From assembly GCF_030408635.1 (NCBI RefSeq), contig NZ_CP047198.1, positions 558,001 through 622,000 of the forward strand: 64,000 bases of DNA, in the 5' to 3' direction. This DNA comes from Corynebacterium coyleae (lineage in GTDB: Bacteria; Actinomycetota; Actinomycetes; Mycobacteriales; Mycobacteriaceae). The position numbers and the translations under genes were made by a program. Position 1 is the stretch's first letter, and every line of letters starts with the position of its first letter. Positions 1 to 8,375 of the stretch are shown in pieces. The notes under the pieces are model-generated. The model worked only from the letters and a program-made list of their open reading frames with translations, ran no database searches and had not been told where the DNA came from.

Positions 1-1
1 C

Positions 2-1993
2 GCATCCGTGACGGTGAACCAGCCGAACGGTGCCCGTCCGACGAACATTCAGCCGTCGAAGAAGCTTCCGGAGCTCAAGTACGGCGAAATGCCACGCGGC
101 TCCCGCAACGACCTGCTCGAGCTCGGCCCGACAAAGTGGGCTGAAAAGATCCGCAATCAGACCGCTCTGGGTGTCACCGAGACCACGTTCCGTGACGCTC
201 ACCAGTCACTTTTGGCAACCCGTATTCGCACCAACACCCTTGTGGCTGCCGCGAAGCATGTGGGTCACCTGACCCCGGAGTTGACCTCCGTTGAGGCATG
301 GGGCGGCGCTACCTTCGATGTGGGCATGCGCTTCCTCCACGAGTCGCCGTGGATGCGTCTCGACGAGCTGCGCGAGGCGATGCCGAACGTCAACATTCAG
401 ATGCTGCTGCGTGGCCGCAACACTGTTGGCTACACCCCGTACCCGGACAACGTGACCAAGGCGTTCGTCCAGGAAGCAGCCTCGTCCGGTATTGACATCT
501 TCCGAATCTTCGACGCGCTGAATGACGTCTCCCAGATGCGCCCGGCGATCGACGCAGTGCTGGAAACCAACACCACCGTCGCCGAGGTTGCGATGGCGTA
601 CTCCGGCAACCTGATGGATCCGAATGAGGATCTGTACACGCTGGACTACTACCTGAAGCTCGCCGAGGAGATCGTCGAGGCTGGCGCCCACGTCCTGGCG
701 ATTAAGGACATGGCTGGCCTGATGCGTCCGGCAGCAGCCGCCAAGCTGGTGAAGGCGCTGCGTGAGCGCTTCGACCTGCCGGTGCACGTCCACACCCACG
801 ACACTGCGGGCGGTCAGCTCTCGACCTACCTTGCGGCTGCCAACGCCGGTGCCGACATCGTCGACGTTGCATCCGCTCCGCTGGCAGGCACCACCTCCCA
901 GCCGTCGATGTCCGCCCTCGTCGCAGCGTTTGAGAACACCGAGCGCGACACCGGCATCGACCTGCAGGCCGTCTTCGATATGGAGCCGTACTGGGAAGCC
1001 GTGCGCCAGGTCTACGCACCGTTCGAGTCCGGCATCCCGGGCCCGACCGGCCGTGTGTACAAGCACGAGATTCCGGGCGGTCAGCTCTCCAACCTTCGCA
1101 CCCAGGCGAAGGCGCTTGGCCTGGAAGACCGCTTCGAGCTCATCGAGGACTACTACGCAGGCGTAAACGAGATCCTCGGCCGCCCGACCAAGGTCACCCC
1201 GTCCTCCAAGGTTGTCGGCGACCTGGCACTGCAGCTCGTCGGCCAGGGCGTTAGCCCGCAGGAGTTCGCAGAGAACCCGCGCAAGTACGACATTCCGGAA
1301 TCCGTCATCGGCTTCCTGCAGGGCGAGCTGGGCACCCCTCCGGGTGGCTGGCCGCTGCTGCGCGAAAAGGCGCTGGAGAACCGTTCCGAGGTCGACCACA
1401 CCGTCCAGGTGCCGGCAGAGCTCGAGCCGGATCTGCAGTCCGACGACCACAGTGTGCGTCGTGCGGCGCTGGATCAGCTGCTGTTCCCGAAGCAGTACGC
1501 CGAGTACCAGGAGCACCTGCGCACCTACGGCATCACCGACCAGTTGGGTGACAAGACCTTCTTCTACGGCCTTGAAGAGGGCGTGGAGACCATGATCTAC
1601 TACGGCGAGATCGACGAAAACCGTCCGCCGCTGGTGGTCAGCCTCGACGCTGTCGGCGAGCCGGATGAGAAGGGCATGCGCCAGGTCATCCTGACCGTCA
1701 ATGGCCAGGTCCGCCCGGTTGCCGTCCGCGACGAGAACGTCGAGTCCACCGTTGCCGAGGTGGAGAAGGCCGACGCCTCCAACCCGGGCCACGTGGCCGC
1801 ACCGTTCGCTGGTGCCGTCACCGTCACGGTGAAGGAAGGCGACGAGGTCAAGGAAGGCGACCCGGTCGCAACCATCGAGGCTATGAAGATGGAGGCCGCG
1901 ATCTCCGCACCGAAGTCGGGCGTGATCGAGCGCATCGCGCTGACCAAGCCGACCAAGGTGGAAGGCGGCGACCTCGTGGTAGTTATCGCCTAA
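2..1993 (+). CDS. pyc: Pyruvate carboxylase, C-terminal part (5' end outside window)
   Basis: Cytoplasmic anaplerotic enzyme that carboxylates pyruvate to oxaloacetate using biotin and ATP. The frame is open to the window edge, so about 660 residues of a protein that is usually about 1140 are visible; the biotin carboxylase domain lies upstream. Visible are the carboxyltransferase barrel (TFRDAHQSLLATR near the start, HVHTHDTAGG metal-ligand region), the conserved PYC domain, and a biotinyl domain whose EAMKM lysine sits about 34 residues from the end. The GTG at 8 is internal, not the true start. The stop is followed at once by a strong hairpin terminator. The last codons lie inside a 111-bp sequence repeated beyond the restriction island. 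Confidence 0.96.
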   Translation, partial: ASVTVNQPNGARPTNIQPSKKLPELKYGEMPRGSRNDLLELGPTKWAEKIRNQTALGVTETTFRDAHQSLLATRIRTNTLVAAAKHVGHLTPELTSVEAWGGATFDVGMRFLHESPWMRLDELREAMPNVNIQMLLRGRNTVGYTPYPDNVTKAFVQEAASSGIDIFRIFDALNDVSQMRPAIDAVLETNTTVAEVAMAYSGNLMDPNEDLYTLDYYLKLAEEIVEAGAHVLAIKDMAGLMRPAAAAKLVKALRERFDLPVHVHTHDTAGGQLSTYLAAANAGADIVDVASAPLAGTTSQPSMSALVAAFENTERDTGIDLQAVFDMEPYWEAVRQVYAPFESGIPGPTGRVYKHEIPGGQLSNLRTQAKALGLEDRFELIEDYYAGVNEILGRPTKVTPSSKVVGDLALQLVGQGVSPQEFAENPRKYDIPESVIGFLQGELGTPPGGWPLLREKALENRSEVDHTVQVPAELEPDLQSDDHSVRRAALDQLLFPKQYAEYQEHLRTYGITDQLGDKTFFYGLEEGVETMIYYGEIDENRPPLVVSLDAVGEPDEKGMRQVILTVNGQVRPVAVRDENVESTVAEVEKADASNPGHVAAPFAGAVTVTVKEGDEVKEGDPVATIEAMKMEAAISAPKSGVIERIALTKPTKVEGGDLVVVIA

Positions 1994-2062
1994 TGCTTAG
2001 GCGGTGAAGCCCTTCACGTCGACGGCCATGACATTGTCGTGGCCGTCGACGTTTTTAAATCC
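1952..2062. repeat. Left copy of 111-bp direct repeat flanking the restriction-modification island
   Basis: This stretch holds the last codons of pyc, the terminator hairpin and the last codons (reverse strand) of the acetyltransferase gene. A second copy lies at 7804-7914, the same length, with 4 differences by my count. Two differences are synonymous changes in the terminal pyc codons. The 5.7 kb between the copies is the restriction-modification island, so the repeat marks its boundaries. Confidence 0.93.
2016..2056 (+). terminator. Rho-independent terminator of pyc
   Basis: A perfect 13-bp stem (ACGTCGACGGCCA with TGGCCGTCGACGT, 2016-2028 and 2040-2052) with an 11-nt loop, followed by TTTTT. 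It is duplicated at 7868-7908, where the stem also encodes the C-terminus of the acetyltransferase on the other strand. The T-run is only on the plus-strand side, so it should mainly stop pyc transcription. Confidence 0.88.
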
Positions 2063-2076
2063 CGTTAAGGCCAGGA

Positions 2077-3300
2077 TTATGGGTGAGCGGTCAGAAGATC
2101 CAGGGCGCTTATAGGTTGAGCTTCACCATAACGCGGAAATGCTTGGATGAGATTCGATAGGTCTACAGAAGGAAGTTCGGATTGTAAATTCTGAAAGCGA
2201 GGGGTTATGAAATCACGCGTCGTTTCAAAGGAACGTTCAACGACAATCCAGTTCCGCCTATGACGGGCTGCTGCCTCCATAGTGGTTCCACTTCCTGCAA
2301 AAAAATCCATGACGATATCCCCTTCATCAGTGGCGATTTGGACGATGCGTTCAAGTAATTCGACCGGTTTCGGAGTGTCAAACGGAATCTCGGTGTGAAA
2401 TGTCTTGATGAGTTTTCGTTTCGCTGATTCCGTTGTTCCCACTTCATCTGCAAACCAAAGTGTTTTCGGCACGAGACCTTTAAGTTCCCAACTAAAACGC
2501 TTCAATCGAGGGCTGCCGTTTCCGTTCTTGGGAAACCAAATGCGGTTATCCTGCATGAGTTCATGGAACCGATCTTCTGCTGTGTACCAGGATCGCCCTT
2601 TAGGCGGGAGTTTTCTTTCGCCTGTTGGTGTCACGATCGGATACTGTTGCCCATCTCTATAACCTGGGGCGGTGAACGGGGCGTCAGCCCAACTGCCCCG
2701 TGGATCATTATCAGGGTTTTTCAGCTGGTCTTGTCTGCGGGGAATCAAATTCCTCTTCAACTTCCATTTCTGGGGGCCAGCAGGGGAATAAATGAGGATG
2801 GTATCGTGAGCGGAGCTTAGCGCCGATCGCGATTCCCTGGATGTCCTTTTTTCCCAAATGATGGACCCGACGTAAGCTTTCTCTCCGAAAATCTCATCGA
2901 GAACGAAACGAGCGTGGTGAAGCTCTGAATCGTCGAGATGCACCCATACAGATCCGTCATTTTTCAGTAGAGGAGCGGTCGCAACCAGTCTGTCCTTGAA
3001 CATTGAGAGCCATTCTTCATGGCTAAGACGGTCTGCGTAGGACTGGAATGTTTTTTGAGTGTTGAAGGGCGGGTCAATGTAGATCAGCGATACGCTTTGC
3101 TTTCCATAGTGGGCCTTTAGCCATTCGGCACAGTCTAAAACATCTCCTACAACAATTGAGTTTTCAGAATGAGTTGATCGCGGACGCTTCTCGTACATGA
3201 CACCCACCTTCTCCGGGGGGAGCGGCCCATCAACCCATCGGTAGCCAATCGAACCATCCGCTAGAAGAGTAAGATCTTTGTTCTTCCAAGTTAATTGCAA
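2077..3300 (-). CDS. Site-specific DNA methyltransferase, beta-class amino-methyltransferase
   Basis: A 407-residue protein predicted to methylate an exocyclic amino group of adenine or cytosine in DNA. The catalytic motif DPPF is at residues 76-79 and the AdoMet-binding motif DFFAGSGTT at 332-340. This order, catalytic before AdoMet motif, defines the beta class (type III Mod-like and many N4-cytosine or N6-adenine enzymes). Residues between them presumably include the target-recognition region. It is transcribed divergently from the second methyltransferase and the McrB/McrC-like genes, so it probably protects one strand of the site they cleave. The gene is AT-rich relative to its surroundings, which suggests transfer. 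The exact base modified cannot be told from sequence. Confidence 0.9.
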   Translation of the reverse strand: MQLTWKNKDLTLLADGSIGYRWVDGPLPPEKVGVMYEKRPRSTHSENSIVVGDVLDCAEWLKAHYGKQSVSLIYIDPPFNTQKTFQSYADRLSHEEWLSMFKDRLVATAPLLKNDGSVWVHLDDSELHHARFVLDEIFGEKAYVGSIIWEKRTSRESRSALSSAHDTILIYSPAGPQKWKLKRNLIPRRQDQLKNPDNDPRGSWADAPFTAPGYRDGQQYPIVTPTGERKLPPKGRSWYTAEDRFHELMQDNRIWFPKNGNGSPRLKRFSWELKGLVPKTLWFADEVGTTESAKRKLIKTFHTEIPFDTPKPVELLERIVQIATDEGDIVMDFFAGSGTTMEAAARHRRNWIVVERSFETTRDFITPRFQNLQSELPSVDLSNLIQAFPRYGEAQPISALDLLTAHP

Positions 3301-3397
3301 TTTTCACCCTCGTTACTAAGAATCGCATGATTAAGAGGCAAAGAGAGTATATGGCTTGTTACGATTCTGTCGTGCAAGCTTGAGAGGTTTATCGAAT
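3301..3397. promoter_or_regulatory. Divergent promoter region of the restriction-modification genes
   Basis: A 97-bp AT-rich gap between two divergently transcribed methyltransferase genes. Both promoters must lie here or within the 5' coding ends. I cannot assign -35 and -10 boxes with confidence. No separate controller (C-protein) gene is present, so expression timing may be set by this shared region. Confidence 0.5.
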
Positions 3398-4273
3398 ATG
3401 AGTGCTAATGGGGAGATTTCCACCCGTGTGAAACCCCTCGTTCGATGGGCGGGAGGGAAATCGCGTCTTCTTTCAAAGATTCTTCCCGCTGTACCATCTG
3501 CGATTCAGGACTATTATGAACCATTCTTGGGGGGCGGTGCAGTCTACCTCACGCTTTACAAAAGGGTGGAGGGGTGTGCCTACCTGTCGGATGTAAACCC
3601 TCATTTGATTGCGGGTTGGCGAGGTTATGCGAATCCTACAGATCGCTTTCTAGCAACGTTGTCAAATTTTGAAAAGCAAGATTCCGAAGAATTCTATTAC
3701 GAGATGCGGTCTCAGTCGCCTACAGACCCGTTTGATATGGCTGCCAGATTTGCATACCTAAATGCGACGTCTTGGAACCATTTATGGCGAGAGAATTCCA
3801 AAACTGGTGCAATGAATGCTCCATGGGGAAAGAGGGCGTTTAAGATGCCGTCGAATGAAAGACTTGCAGAGTTTAAGAACGCGGTGAAGGGGGCGAGTAT
3901 AAGCGTGCAGGATTTTAGAGTTGCGCTTCAGTCGGCGCAGGCAGGAGATTTCGTATACCTAGACCCACCTTATCTTCCTATCTGGACCAATCAGGAGGAA
4001 AAAGAACCTACCAGCAAATTTAATCGGTACAACGCTAAAACGTTTGAATTGCCAGATCTTGAAGATCTCGCTGATTGTTGTCGAGATCTTGACCAAAAAG
4101 GGGTGGCGTGGCTTCTGTCCAACCGGGATACTGAACAGGTTCGTGAGCTATTCTCTTTCGCAAAGATACAAACCTTCACAACCACTCGATCAGTGGCAGC
4201 TCAATCTAAGCGTTCAGTAGAGTCACGGAAGTCTCCCGAGGTCCTGATATTAGGAGCAAATCTTGGCATATAA
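3398..4273 (+). CDS. Dam-family N6-adenine DNA methyltransferase
   Basis: A 291-residue alpha-class enzyme of the Dam/MboIA type that transfers methyl from AdoMet to adenine N6. Motifs seen: WAGGK at residues 17-21, YEPFLGGGA around 40-48 (AdoMet-binding motif I), and DPPY at 189-192 (catalytic motif IV). I chose the ATG at 3398 because GAGAGG lies just upstream; an in-frame TTG at 3356 would add 14 residues without family character. The stop overlaps the TTG start of the McrB-like gene by 11 nt, indicating translational coupling. Pairing a Dam-type with a beta-class methyltransferase suggests an asymmetric target with a different enzyme for each strand (inference). Confidence 0.9.
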   Translation: MSANGEISTRVKPLVRWAGGKSRLLSKILPAVPSAIQDYYEPFLGGGAVYLTLYKRVEGCAYLSDVNPHLIAGWRGYANPTDRFLATLSNFEKQDSEEFYYEMRSQSPTDPFDMAARFAYLNATSWNHLWRENSKTGAMNAPWGKRAFKMPSNERLAEFKNAVKGASISVQDFRVALQSAQAGDFVYLDPPYLPIWTNQEEKEPTSKFNRYNAKTFELPDLEDLADCCRDLDQKGVAWLLSNRDTEQVRELFSFAKIQTFTTTRSVAAQSKRSVESRKSPEVLILGANLGI

Positions 4274-6008
4274 AGAAATCCGAGGTTTGTTAGTTTACCG
4301 ACTCAACAAATCTGCATATAAAGCTCTCTATGGACGGGGGCTGAGAAACCGAGATGGTAGCCTTGACTCCTCGTATTCGAAGGACTATTTGCAGCTTTCT
4401 CAGGATCCGGAGGAATATCGCAAAATAGCTGAATTGCTGGGGGTGGACGAGAGTGAAAACATTCCGGTTACATATTCGTGGCCAGGTGGTACAGCGGTAG
4501 GAAGCGTTGTGGAGAAATCAGCTGACCGACCACATCTGAAATGGGCGACTAATAAAGCGCCGCAACCGTGGCGGCTGGTGCTAGATCCCACGCAAGAATC
4601 TGTCGAAACAATACCAGGAAATCCAGATTTTCAATTGGGGGAAGAAGCTTCACGCCAGTTTGATGACATCTTAAAAAGCTGTGGAGATATTTTTCTCATT
4701 GCTGTTGCATTGGCGGATGAGATATCGACCCTCCATCTGCGTGTCTGCATGACATCTCCCCCAGTGGGGCTCGAATGGGCAAAAATAGATAATTTGCCCT
4801 CCCGAATATGCAGCATCATTGAATCGATGCCAGCGCGAACAACTTCTAAAATCGAGATATTCACACAAGGAATGAACCATAATCGGTCAAACCTAGAAGA
4901 ACTGATCGATAAACTCTCGAGTAATCCAAATCAACTTTTAGTAGGACCGCCTGGTACCGGAAAGTCCATGTTGCTTAGGCAGCTTGCGATGTTCGTCGAA
5001 AAGCCTACGCTGCTCGATGAAGTTCGGTTCGATCCCGAAAAGAAAGCCTATAACTGGGCTACATTTGAAGTAGACAATGATACTCCCGGCAAGGTTATGT
5101 CCCTGACTTTGCATCCTAGCTTTAGTTATGAGGATCTGGTGATTGGGTTACGGCCAGAACCGTCTGAACATGGGACCCGTATCAAAGCAACTCCGGGGCC
5201 GTTAGTGAACATGGCTCATTTTGCAGCGACTCACGATGCAGTGGCATTGTTGATTCTGGATGAGTTTAATCGCGCGAACACACCTGCGGTTTTTGGTGAT
5301 ACTCTTTCATTGTTGGATGCCGGTCAGCGCGGTACTTCTGTGGTTCGTCTTCCCTATAGTGATCTAGAAGCCGAGATTCCTAGTGAGTTTTTAGGCAGCA
5401 ATCAGCGACAAATCGCAGGATTCCTTGAATCCTTCACATTGCCACCTAACCTGTGGATTGTGGGTGCCATGAACACTGCGGACAGATCGATTGCTCCGCT
5501 AGATGCGGCGATGCGACGACGTTTTACCATTACCGAAATAATGCCGGATTATTCCCTTTTACAGCAGCACTTACGTAATTCGGCGATCGGCGGTCTCCAG
5601 CAATCAATGGTCCAGCTGGCAGATGTTGCAGCGGCGCTTCTTCAGAGCTTGAACGATCGGATTAGTTCGGTTGTCGGGAACGATTTTCAATTGGGGCACT
5701 CAAATTTTTGGGGACTTCGAATGGATTCAGAAGAAGCTTTCTGGAGGAGCATCGCCGAGGCATTTGATAGTAATGTGGCTCAATCTTTGAAGCTTGAACT
5801 TCAAGGCGACGATGACTCGTTAGCCGCCATCTTGCTTGCAGATGAAGTTTTATCGGCTGGACAGGGAGCAAAGGTGGCCGCGCGGTGGAAAGAACCTCCG
5901 CCATCCGTTGGGATGAAAGGCTTGCGCCGACTGGAGATTATGCGTCTGGGTGATCTAACGCAAGAGGAGATCAAGCGGGAAATAGAACGGCAAATGGGTG
6001 GGGTTTAG
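4263..6008 (+). CDS. McrB-like AAA+ NTPase, restriction motor subunit
   Basis: A 581-residue protein with an N-terminal region of about 200 residues that I do not recognise (likely the DNA- or site-recognition part) and a C-terminal AAA+ module. Walker A GPPGTGKS is at residues 228-235, Walker B LLILDEFNRAN around 329-339, and the McrB-type signature MNTADRS at 403-409, followed by an MRRRF sensor region. In McrBC-type systems this subunit hydrolyses GTP, translocates DNA and drives the McrC nuclease. The start is TTG at 4263, supported by TTAGGAG seven bases upstream and overlap with the methyltransferase stop. The McrC-like gene follows after 6 nt. Confidence 0.9.
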   Translation: MAYKEIRGLLVYRLNKSAYKALYGRGLRNRDGSLDSSYSKDYLQLSQDPEEYRKIAELLGVDESENIPVTYSWPGGTAVGSVVEKSADRPHLKWATNKAPQPWRLVLDPTQESVETIPGNPDFQLGEEASRQFDDILKSCGDIFLIAVALADEISTLHLRVCMTSPPVGLEWAKIDNLPSRICSIIESMPARTTSKIEIFTQGMNHNRSNLEELIDKLSSNPNQLLVGPPGTGKSMLLRQLAMFVEKPTLLDEVRFDPEKKAYNWATFEVDNDTPGKVMSLTLHPSFSYEDLVIGLRPEPSEHGTRIKATPGPLVNMAHFAATHDAVALLILDEFNRANTPAVFGDTLSLLDAGQRGTSVVRLPYSDLEAEIPSEFLGSNQRQIAGFLESFTLPPNLWIVGAMNTADRSIAPLDAAMRRRFTITEIMPDYSLLQQHLRNSAIGGLQQSMVQLADVAAALLQSLNDRISSVVGNDFQLGHSNFWGLRMDSEEAFWRSIAEAFDSNVAQSLKLELQGDDDSLAAILLADEVLSAGQGAKVAARWKEPPPSVGMKGLRRLEIMRLGDLTQEEIKREIERQMGGV

Positions 6009-6014
6009 CCCCAA

Positions 6015-7271
6015 ATGTATCAATTTCAGGAGAATCTGCCTGCGCGTGTACAGGAAAAAGACTTAATTGCATTTTCGCGCCTGCTAGAAGGGGCGACCGA
6101 CACGCTTCGACCAACCATATCTTTGGGGGTGGTTAGTCTCACTGAAGGTACGGTCACCTTTAATAATCTCATTGGCGAAGGGGTAGCGCCCGGGGGAGCT
6201 AGATTTACGATTTGTCCAAAGGGAGTAGTTGGTGAGAAATGGATTTACAACGTCTCGCAGTTTTTCACTAGCAATACGCGGTTCTACCTGTCTCCAGTTC
6301 CCTCTGGTAGTGAAGCAGCGCTTCCGTATTTGCCGGCGGCAGATGCCATAGCTTTAGAATTTGCTGCGGAATTGGAGCTAGCCTTTAAAGTATCTGGGCC
6401 GATCATTGCACACAGTTTCAGTGATAGGTCGTTAAAGTCATTGAAAGGGAAACTAAATGTTTCTAAATGGGTGATTGATCACCCTATCCGTCCCACATCC
6501 TTCCCCGTTTTCGCAAGTGAAGTTGATGCCGAAAATATCTATAACCGAGTTTTCTCTCTTGCTATTCAAACGGTTTTACGAAAGGTTTCTGGGCATACCG
6601 CTGCAAGCGCGCTTAAGCGGGCAAGCAGGACAGTAGCTCTGCCTCCCGTTGCTGAATCGTTCACCCTCCCAGTGGTACGTTTGCCTCGCTTGCCTGTGCA
6701 GTGGGCTGCTTACAGTGGGGCGTGGGAACTGGCGGAGATGATTCTTCGACAAAGGGTCGGTGAAGCTGGCGGAAGAAACAAATTAGGTGTCTCTTTCTTA
6801 GTTGAACCATGGAGATTGCTTGAGAATGCTCTTGAGCGACTCATGGCGGTGATAGCGGGTCTGGCGGGAGACGTCGTGCCTCAAGTACAGGCGCAGTTGC
6901 CATTTCTAAATTGGAAAGGTAAGCCAACCAATCGGGGGCGATCTGTCATTCCGGATGGAATGCTGATTTTTAAAAACGGCGTTCGAGCCAGTTTTGAATG
7001 CAAGTATTCACTGCTTTCCGAGAACAGTCTCCCTAACAGGGAGCACTCTTTCCAAGCGCTTGCGACAGCAAACACTGTTGGCGCGCAGGTTGCCTTCTTG
7101 ATACTCCCTGGATCGCTTCCCCTACGAGAGATTGAACTGTATGGTCGTTTCGAGGAGCAAATACGCTTTTTTGTACTTGGGATCGACCTCTTCAACGACA
7201 ATGTTGGAAACCAAATCGAGATCTTAGCAGCAAGAATCCTTCACATTTGTAGGCAGGTGGAGGTGAAGTAA
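6015..7271 (+). CDS. McrC-like endonuclease subunit with PD-(D/E)xK site
   Basis: A 418-residue protein immediately downstream of the McrB-like motor. The catalytic signature is visible as IPDGM (Asp314) followed by ECK (Glu328, Lys330), the usual PD-(D/E)xK arrangement. An EN-rich helix around residues 172-185 recalls the conserved McrC segment. In McrBC and in LlaJI-type systems McrC cleaves DNA after McrB translocation. Here the presence of two cognate-looking methyltransferases argues for restriction of unmodified DNA rather than modification-dependent cleavage, as in LlaJI. Its base composition is as AT-rich as the rest of the island. Confidence 0.86.
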   Translation: MYQFQENLPARVQEKDLIAFSRLLEGATDTLRPTISLGVVSLTEGTVTFNNLIGEGVAPGGARFTICPKGVVGEKWIYNVSQFFTSNTRFYLSPVPSGSEAALPYLPAADAIALEFAAELELAFKVSGPIIAHSFSDRSLKSLKGKLNVSKWVIDHPIRPTSFPVFASEVDAENIYNRVFSLAIQTVLRKVSGHTAASALKRASRTVALPPVAESFTLPVVRLPRLPVQWAAYSGAWELAEMILRQRVGEAGGRNKLGVSFLVEPWRLLENALERLMAVIAGLAGDVVPQVQAQLPFLNWKGKPTNRGRSVIPDGMLIFKNGVRASFECKYSLLSENSLPNREHSFQALATANTVGAQVAFLILPGSLPLREIELYGRFEEQIRFFVLGIDLFNDNVGNQIEILAARILHICRQVEVK

Positions 7272-7331
7272 CCTTCATCGATTTCAGAGGTCAGGAGCTG
7301 TCAGTTAGGGAGAAGAAACGGGAGCGGTGTA

Positions 7332-7493
7332 GTGAGTGTCTGGAAGGGCCTCAGTGAGCATCCGGTAGCGTTCTTTGCAGCAATGGTCTACGCCGTCGAT
7401 CCTCGGCGCATCGAATCTTCCCGAAAATCAATCCCGCACCCCGCAGCAGGAAGCTACACCAATACCCTTAATCCAGACGGAAGTATTCGCTAG
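7332..7493 (+). CDS. Possible 53-residue protein of unknown function
   Basis: A GTG-started frame preceded by GGGAG at suitable distance, ending in TAG at 7491-7493. The peptide begins VSVWKGLSEHP and ends NPDGSIR. It resembles no family I know. It lies between the McrC-like gene and the right boundary repeat and could be a genuine small gene, a fragment of a deleted gene, or chance. Confidence 0.25.
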   Translation: MSVWKGLSEHPVAFFAAMVYAVDPRRIESSRKSIPHPAAGSYTNTLNPDGSIR

Positions 7494-7803
7494 CGTTCGC
7501 CCCGCCCGAGGATTAAATTCTGCGCTGCGTAGCGTTCTGCTACCGTGCCAAGACACAATTCAGCGCAGCTAGCCGATACTTACTGAAGCACTACCGGAAA
7601 GTCATGCCGTCGTTACCAGATACGACTGCAAAACACTCAGGGAGCGACACACCGAAAACCTGCATGGGGAACTACTGCCAGAATGAGCCTTGTCAGATGC
7701 CTGCTCAAACAGGGGCGAATGCTCACCAGGCATCCGCCATTTTCTTCTTTCTGAAACACAGGTCGAGCGCAGTCGGGTTATTATTCGGTGCTACCGCATT
7801 CTT
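7494..7803. other. Right end of the island without recognisable genes
   Basis: About 310 bp of non-coding-looking DNA between the small open frame and the right boundary repeat. There is an imperfect inverted repeat (CTGCGCTG near 7525 and CAGCGCAG near 7562). I see no integrase, transposase, tRNA or clear terminator. The longest open frame runs into the boundary repeat and is not convincing. Confidence 0.5.
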
Positions 7804-7914
7804 ACCAAGGTGGAAGGCGGCGACCTCGTAGTGGTTATCGCCTAACGCTTAGGCGGTGAAGTCCTTCACGTCGACGGCCATGACATTGTCGTGGCCGTCG
7901 ACGTTTTTAAATCC
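7804..7914. repeat. Right copy of 111-bp direct repeat flanking the restriction-modification island
   Basis: Contains a remnant of the pyc C-terminus (…EGGDLVVVIA then stop), the terminator hairpin (stem 7868-7880 and 7892-7904) and the true 3' end of the acetyltransferase gene. It matches 1952-2062 at all but 4 positions by my count. The pyc remnant has no intact upstream gene, which shows that the island separated or duplicated a former pyc/acetyltransferase junction. Confidence 0.93.
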
Positions 7915-8352
7915 GAAAGTTTCGTAGCGGTGGCGGGCACGCTCGTTGTTCGGGTCCACCCATAGCGCCACCTTCGGCGCACCCTGCTTCGCGGCCAACT
8001 CCACCGCGGCAGCGAGGAGCCGTACGGCGAGTTTGTGCCCTGCGTAGCGGCGTTCCACCGCAATCGCGATTTCCGGAATATCGTTGCCCAGGTTCGCCCA
8101 GCCCTGCTCGGGCGTCGACCAGTAGCGCAGCCACACACCGCCCGCCGGCACGCGGAACTGATCGAACGCGAGAACGCCGCCCTCGGCTTCCGGATCCCAG
8201 TTTCCGACGTAGTCGTCAGACCCTTCAGCTTCCTCTTGGCCGATCTCGCCGTGCTCGTCACCGAACACGTCGGTAAGAAAGTTCAGCCGGCGCAGGTACG
8301 TCCGGTCAGACTCGGTTGCTTCACGTAGTTCGAACTGAGGTGTGTAATCCAT
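7849..8352 (-). CDS. GNAT-family N-acetyltransferase
   Basis: A 167-residue cytoplasmic protein. The segment AIAVERRYAGHKLAVRLLAAAVELA corresponds to the acetyl-CoA-binding loop and helix of GNAT enzymes, followed by VALWVDPNNERARHRYETFGF, a typical C-terminal GNAT pattern. The substrate is unknown. I chose the ATG at 8352 (MDYTPQ); the frame extends to 8412 but that part runs into the divergent protease gene and looks non-coding. The 3' end overlaps the duplicated pyc terminator. Before island entry this gene was presumably directly convergent with pyc. Confidence 0.85.
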   Translation of the reverse strand: MDYTPQFELREATESDRTYLRRLNFLTDVFGDEHGEIGQEEAEGSDDYVGNWDPEAEGGVLAFDQFRVPAGGVWLRYWSTPEQGWANLGNDIPEIAIAVERRYAGHKLAVRLLAAAVELAAKQGAPKVALWVDPNNERARHRYETFGFKNVDGHDNVMAVDVKDFTA

Positions 8353-8375
8353 GCGCACCACGTTAATCTTTTCCC

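Noticed and set aside
206-1792. Long open frame antisense to pyc
   Set aside because: Third-position GC bias of the real gene leaves long antisense frames open; the peptide has no family features and pyc is certain.
2063-7803. Island as a transposon or integrative element with its own recombinase
   Set aside because: No integrase, transposase, terminal inverted repeats or tRNA target were found inside the boundaries.
7604-7831. 75-codon frame at the island's right end
   Set aside because: It runs into the boundary repeat out of frame with pyc and shows no natural protein character or ribosome site.
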